DNA of 33,534 bases, taken from Candidatus Delongbacteria bacterium (GTDB lineage Bacteria; UBA4055). The position numbers and the translations under genes were made by a program. Positions 30,113-33,534 of the stretch are shown here, piece after piece (the stretch's first letter is position 1; each line of letters opens with the position of its first letter). Below the pieces are notes generated by a model. That model was not told where the DNA came from, searched no databases, and saw only the letters and a program-made list of their open reading frames with translations. The stretch spans positions 1 through 33,534 of the forward strand of contig JAQIDB010000029.1 of assembly GCA_027858225.1 (NCBI GenBank), given 5' to 3'.

Positions 30113-30173
30113 AAGAGACGCCCAGGTTGGACATCTTTACGGATTACGTATAGACCTCTACACGAGCGTCTCA
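30113..30173. other. GC-richer intergenic element bounded by GAGACGC/GCGTCTC inverted repeats
   Basis: GAGACGC at 30115-30121 pairs with GCGTCTC at 30166-30172; internal TACG-gatta-CGTA hairpin; lies in the leader of the kinase gene. Confidence 0.5.
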
Positions 30174-30176
30174 GCG

Positions 30177-30677
30177 CTACCAGTTAGAGCTTAGTGCGAT
30201 GACTGCGTTTTCTCCGATTCTTTCAAGTAGTTCTACCATTGCTTCATCTCTTGAAGTTCCACCGCCTGATTCATCGTAATTCTCAGAGTAACTTACTGAG
30301 TATGCTTTAACAATAAATTCTTCTTTGATATTATCGTAAAAATTTATAGATAATCTTAAAGTTAAAGTTCTTTGCTGGGCAACCTCATCATCAGATTGAG
30401 AAGCGATAGATTCTGTAAATGATTGAATTGTACCAAAAGCTTTCGAATCAGCATCTTTTGAATCATCAATATCCATTAATCTGTAATCATCAATGTAGTA
30501 TAAAATTTTTTCATTGATCAACTGAGGAAGGGAAAGGTCATATCTGCTCGTATTATCATCAAAAAGTAAAACCTGAACGGTTTTAACATGCGGAGGAATA
30601 CTTTTACCTGTGAATGAGTAATATGCGCAGGATTGAAGCAGAATAATAAAACATATTGTTAAAAGTACGGATCTCAT
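30177..30677 (-). CDS. LptE-like LPS assembly lipoprotein
   Basis: Lipobox LLQSCAYYSFTGKSIPPHVKTVQVLLFDDNTSRYDLSLPQLINEKI. Confidence 0.75.
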   Translation of the reverse strand: MRSVLLTICFIILLQSCAYYSFTGKSIPPHVKTVQVLLFDDNTSRYDLSLPQLINEKILYYIDDYRLMDIDDSKDADSKAFGTIQSFTESIASQSDDEVAQQRTLTLRLSINFYDNIKEEFIVKAYSVSYSENYDESGGGTSRDEAMVELLERIGENAVIALSSNW

Positions 30678-31828
30678 AATTCAATCCCGTGTTTAGTAAT
30701 CTTACGGTATAACGTTCTCTCAGAAATATTCATTTCTTCAGCAGTTTTTCTTCTGTTGCCTCTATATTTTTTCAGAAGATCAATAATTTCTTTTTTCTCT
30801 CTGTCACCATGTTCATACGGAGTAATTATTGCCTGGTTTGGATCAAGTCTTTCAAGTGCTTCTTCAATTGAATAATCAGAGATTATTTCTTTCTTACCTG
30901 TACTGAAAAGATATCTTTTAATTAAGTTAATATCATTCTTTATTTCGAGCAATGTTCTGAAAATGAGTTCTCTTTCATTTTCCTCTCCAAGGCGTTCGAA
31001 TTTAACAGGTAAATGTGATGTATTCGGTTTTCCTTTGAGATATTTTCTAACAGTACTTCCAATTATAATCTTTCCTGTTTCCATAACAGTAAGCATATCA
31101 ATAAAATTTTTAAGCTCTCTGATATTGCCTTTCCATGGGTGATTTACTATCTCTAAAATTGCATCTCTATCAAAATTTAATTGTGAACGTTTATGTTTTT
31201 CTGCAGAATTTTTGGCAAATAATTCAACAAATTGAGGTATGTCTTCCAATCTTTCTCTTAGTGAAGGTAATTCTAATGAAACAGCTTTCAACCTAAAATA
31301 TAAATCTTCTCTAAAAGTACCCTTGTCAACCATTCGTGCAAGATCTTTGTTAGATGCGGCTATTATCCTGACATCCACTTTAATGTTTGTAGATCCTCCA
31401 ACACGCATGAAAGTTCCGTTCTCTAATACTCTAAGGAGTTTCACCTGGCTTGGAAGAGGTAGCTCACTTATTTCATCAAGTAAAATTGTTCCATTATTTG
31501 CAGACTCGAAATATCCTTTTCTTTTATCCGATGCACTTGTAAAAGATCCTTTCTCATGTCCGAATAATTCACTTTCTATCAATCCTTCAGGTATCGCACC
31601 GCAGTTAATTGGTATGAACTTTTCATTTTTACGATCACTCAACTTGTGGATCAAGTTTGCAAATATTTCTTTTCCTGTTCCACTTTCACCGGCAATTAGT
31701 ACGGATATATCTGTTGGAGCAATAGTTTTTATAATAGTAACTACTTCATTTATCCTTTCAGATCTTCCAATAATATCAAGTTCTTCGTAGTTTGGACCAA
31801 AATCCATATTTATTTGACCGTTGGACAT
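30674..31828 (-). CDS. Sigma-54-dependent transcriptional activator (AAA+ core plus Fis-type HTH)
   Basis: VLIAGESGTGKEIFANLIH, GAIPEGLIESELFGHEKGSFTSA, GTILLDEISELPLPSQVKLLRVLE, C-terminal YRGNRRKTAEEMNISERTLYRKITKHGI; no N-terminal receiver domain. Confidence 0.93.
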   Translation of the reverse strand: MSNGQINMDFGPNYEELDIIGRSERINEVVTIIKTIAPTDISVLIAGESGTGKEIFANLIHKLSDRKNEKFIPINCGAIPEGLIESELFGHEKGSFTSASDKRKGYFESANNGTILLDEISELPLPSQVKLLRVLENGTFMRVGGSTNIKVDVRIIAASNKDLARMVDKGTFREDLYFRLKAVSLELPSLRERLEDIPQFVELFAKNSAEKHKRSQLNFDRDAILEIVNHPWKGNIRELKNFIDMLTVMETGKIIIGSTVRKYLKGKPNTSHLPVKFERLGEENERELIFRTLLEIKNDINLIKRYLFSTGKKEIISDYSIEEALERLDPNQAIITPYEHGDREKKEIIDLLKKYRGNRRKTAEEMNISERTLYRKITKHGIEL

Positions 31829-31911
31829 AATGTATCTCTAATTTATTAAATAATTCAAGCAATCTAATATAATTATATTTATCGTTAAACTCAAGTACAT
31901 AATAGGGGATC

Positions 31912-32005
31912 GGTACTAAGGGCTTATTCCCTACCTTCAAGGGACTGAAGTCCCTTGTCCCAAACGCTCGGAGGGTAGCTTGGAACACGGTACTTTAGTG
32001 CCGTG
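31912..32005. repeat. REP-like palindrome cluster
   Basis: AAGGGACTgaAGTCCCTT (31939-31956) and CACGGTACTttAGTGCCGTG (31986-32005), plus flanking half-site GGTACTAAGGG. Confidence 0.6.
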
Positions 32006-32040
32006 CAATTTGGGTATTTATTTAAAATAAATCACCCAAT

Positions 32041-32056
32041 TGTGATTTATCTCACA
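32041..32056. promoter_or_regulatory. CRP/FNR-family-like operator
   Basis: TGTGA-TTTATC-TCACA, perfect match to the TGTGA-N6-TCACA core. Confidence 0.5.
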
Positions 32057-32116
32057 GTATTATGATGTGGAATTGTGTAAGTTACCTTTGTAAACGAAAA
32101 CAAGGAGTAAAATAAA

Positions 32117-32281
32117 TTGAAGAGAACACAGAAGACTAACGAATTAGAAATAAAACTGGAGATACTTGATTCTATCAAGATTTCTTCAGAAGATGAAAAA
32201 ACTAAGGCGCAAGATCTTCAGAACAGTGTTTCTGACAATTTCACCTATGCCGCTGTAAGGCAAGTTGAAAAATTCTATTAA
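32117..32281 (+). CDS. Small 54-aa acidic/basic helical protein with TTG start, unknown function
   Basis: AAGGAGTAAAATAAA-TTG; (M)KRTQKTNELEIKLEILDSIKISSEDEKTKAQDLQNSVSDNFTYAAVRQVEKFY*; flanked by operator-like site and terminator. Confidence 0.6.
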   Translation: MKRTQKTNELEIKLEILDSIKISSEDEKTKAQDLQNSVSDNFTYAAVRQVEKFY

Positions 32282-32303
32282 GCGTATTAAATATAGTGTA
32301 GAG

Positions 32304-32336
32304 AAAAAAAAGGAGCTGATTGCTCCTTTTTTTTTA
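32304..32336. terminator. Bidirectional rho-independent terminator
   Basis: AAAAAAAAGGAGCtgattGCTCCTTTTTTTTT between convergent genes. Confidence 0.88.
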
Positions 32337-32765
32337 TTAATAATTATTATAGAGCTTTCCTAATTTGTCCATCAATAATTTTTGTTCTTTCTGATCAAAA
32401 TCTTTAAAAGCTGTTTTGATCATCAATCTTGCTATTCGGGTAAAAGTAGGTTTTAACTCTAGCGCTTTTTTGGTTAATACAATGTAAGTGATCCTAGAAT
32501 CTTCATCAGATCTTTCTCTTTTTACATATCCTAATTTTACAAGTTTGTTTACCAATACAGTAAGTGTAGATTTATCACGTTGAATTTGTTCAGCGATATC
32601 CACCATTCTGAGTTTTATTTTTGATTTATATAAGAAATTTAGAATTGCTGCATGACTTGGTGCAATGCCTGTAATATTGTTCTTTTTAAATTCAGCCACG
32701 ATCATGTTGTTCGCTTTTGAACGGATCATGGTCATAAATGTTATTATGTATTCTGGATCGGTCAT
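32337..32765 (-). CDS. MarR-family transcriptional regulator (start trimmed to MTDPEYI)
   Basis: LRMVDIAEQIQRDKSTLTVLVNKLVKLGYVKRERSDEDSRITYIVLTKKA winged helix; track start at 32786 lies inside a predicted promoter. Confidence 0.88.
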   Translation of the reverse strand: MTDPEYIITFMTMIRSKANNMIVAEFKKNNITGIAPSHAAILNFLYKSKIKLRMVDIAEQIQRDKSTLTVLVNKLVKLGYVKRERSDEDSRITYIVLTKKALELKPTFTRIARLMIKTAFKDFDQKEQKLLMDKLGKLYNNY

Positions 32766-32771
32766 GACGAA

Positions 32772-32800
32772 AATATAGTTTGACATAAAACTAATGTCAA
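32772..32800 (-). promoter_or_regulatory. marR promoter with operator-like palindrome in the spacer
   Basis: Minus strand TTGACA-TTAGTTTTATGTCAAAC(17)-TATATT-TTCGTC-ATG; palindrome AGTTTTATGTCAAACT. Confidence 0.65.
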
Positions 32801-32889
32801 GGAAAATATTAATAAAAAGATAATTTTATATTAAGCTAGTTAATCTCTTGTAACGTTGAAATGATTATTTTATTTTTTTAAATTATCTA

Positions 32890-32955
32890 TTGACATTCTA
32901 TTAAAAAAGTTGTTTTATGTAAAACAGTTTTATGTAAAACAGTTGGACGTAAAAC
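32890..32955 (+). promoter_or_regulatory. Promoter with tandem 15-nt operator-like repeats
   Basis: TTGACA-N17-TTTTAT; GTTTTATGTAAAAC at 32912 and 32927, degenerate GTTGGACGTAAAAC at 32942. Confidence 0.65.
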
Positions 32956-32994
32956 TATATAGGGAGAATTAAAATTAGAATAAGAGGAAAAATT

Positions 32995-33534
32995 ATGAAA
33001 AGAGTATTTGTAGCAGTACTAATTATATCAGCTATGATCTTTGCCTACGCACCCAAAGATGAAAGTTTGAAGGATATGCCTAAATTTTTTCAAGGCAAGA
33101 TAAGAGTGAGATTAACCGAGCAGGCAAAGAGTTCTAAAGCTCTGATTGTAAAGGAACGAGATGTTCAATACTTAAAAACAGGAATTGCATCGCTTGATTC
33201 TAAGAACGAACAGGTTAAGGCAAGTAGCATCAAAATAGATATAATTGAAGCAAAAAATAAAGTCCTTGCAAAGAAATTAGGTCTTGATAGATGGTTTACC
33301 ATTGAATTTCCTATGGATGCTGATGTTTTAGAAATCGTTGAACTTTACAAGTCGGATCCTAATGTAGATATCGCTCAACCTGAAATATGTTACTATATAA
33401 TGGCAACTCCTAATGATGGTACTGTCAAGAAAATTGTGTCTGAGATCATTCTAACATCATATCAAGTTTCTCTCTACTGGATGAAAAAGCTGTTACAGGA
33501 TACGAATAAGTTTTCTCTTCAAAACCCATTAAAT
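32995..33534 (+). CDS. Secreted protein, N-terminal part; resembles subtilase propeptide (open at window end)
   Basis: Manual translation MKRVFVAVLIISAMIFAYAPKDESLKDMPKFFQGKIRVRLTEQ...ADVLEIVELYKSDPNVDIAQPEICYYIMATPND; no stop before the window end. Confidence 0.55.
   Translation, partial: MKRVFVAVLIISAMIFAYAPKDESLKDMPKFFQGKIRVRLTEQAKSSKALIVKERDVQYLKTGIASLDSKNEQVKASSIKIDIIEAKNKVLAKKLGLDRWFTIEFPMDADVLEIVELYKSDPNVDIAQPEICYYIMATPNDGTVKKIVSEIILTSYQVSLYWMKKLLQDTNKFSLQNPLN

Noticed and set aside
30113-30195. Possible tRNA on the minus strand (GAGACGC...GCGTCTC stem, D-arm-like AGCTCTAACTGGTAGCGCT)
   Set aside because: The spacing between stem halves is too short, there is no GTTCGA T-loop, and the D-arm-like part lies in the lptE-like C-terminus.
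31239-31790. 183-aa plus-strand ORF
   Set aside because: Antisense to the conserved AAA+ core of the sigma-54 activator; Ser/Leu/Ile-rich shadow ORF.
31776-31988. 70-aa minus-strand ORF
   Set aside because: Built largely from REP-like palindromes; no coding signature.
32895-32960. Possible CRISPR-like array from the 15-nt repeats
   Set aside because: Units are contiguous without spacers, only about three copies, and are palindromic in a promoter; operator array is the better reading.

Overview
An AT-rich, gene-dense chromosomal window from a Gram-negative (diderm) bacterium. The gene content fits the FCB/Cloacimonadota/Delongbacteria neighbourhood, but that placement is inference only. Most genes are housekeeping: NfeD-type protease (partial), YbbR, PBP1A, LpxH, CinA, amidase, TPR/TlpA thioredoxin lipoprotein, two six-bladed beta-propeller lipoproteins, PilT-like ATPase, GcvH, GcvPA, LpxL-like acyltransferase, L28, PAP2, histidine ammonia-lyase, a large outer-membrane protein, MetH, MetF, Nudix, adenosine-specific kinase, LptE-like, sigma-54 activator and MarR. 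There is no CRISPR array, rRNA, canonical tRNA or transposase gene. Main non-routine signals: (1) three genes whose last codons plus stop codon are repeated 33-44 nt downstream ('gene-tail echoes'), two of them with only third-codon-position differences; (2) a MarR regulator with a predicted leaderless promoter and an operator-like palindrome that matches tandem copies at the divergent secreted-protein promoter; (3) a perfect TGTGA-N6-TCACA site upstream of a TTG-start 54-codon ORF missing from the track; (4) a 51-aa membrane protein missed by the track; (5) three clusters of REP-like palindromes and a GC-richer structured intergenic element. No search or computation was run; all family calls come from reading motifs.
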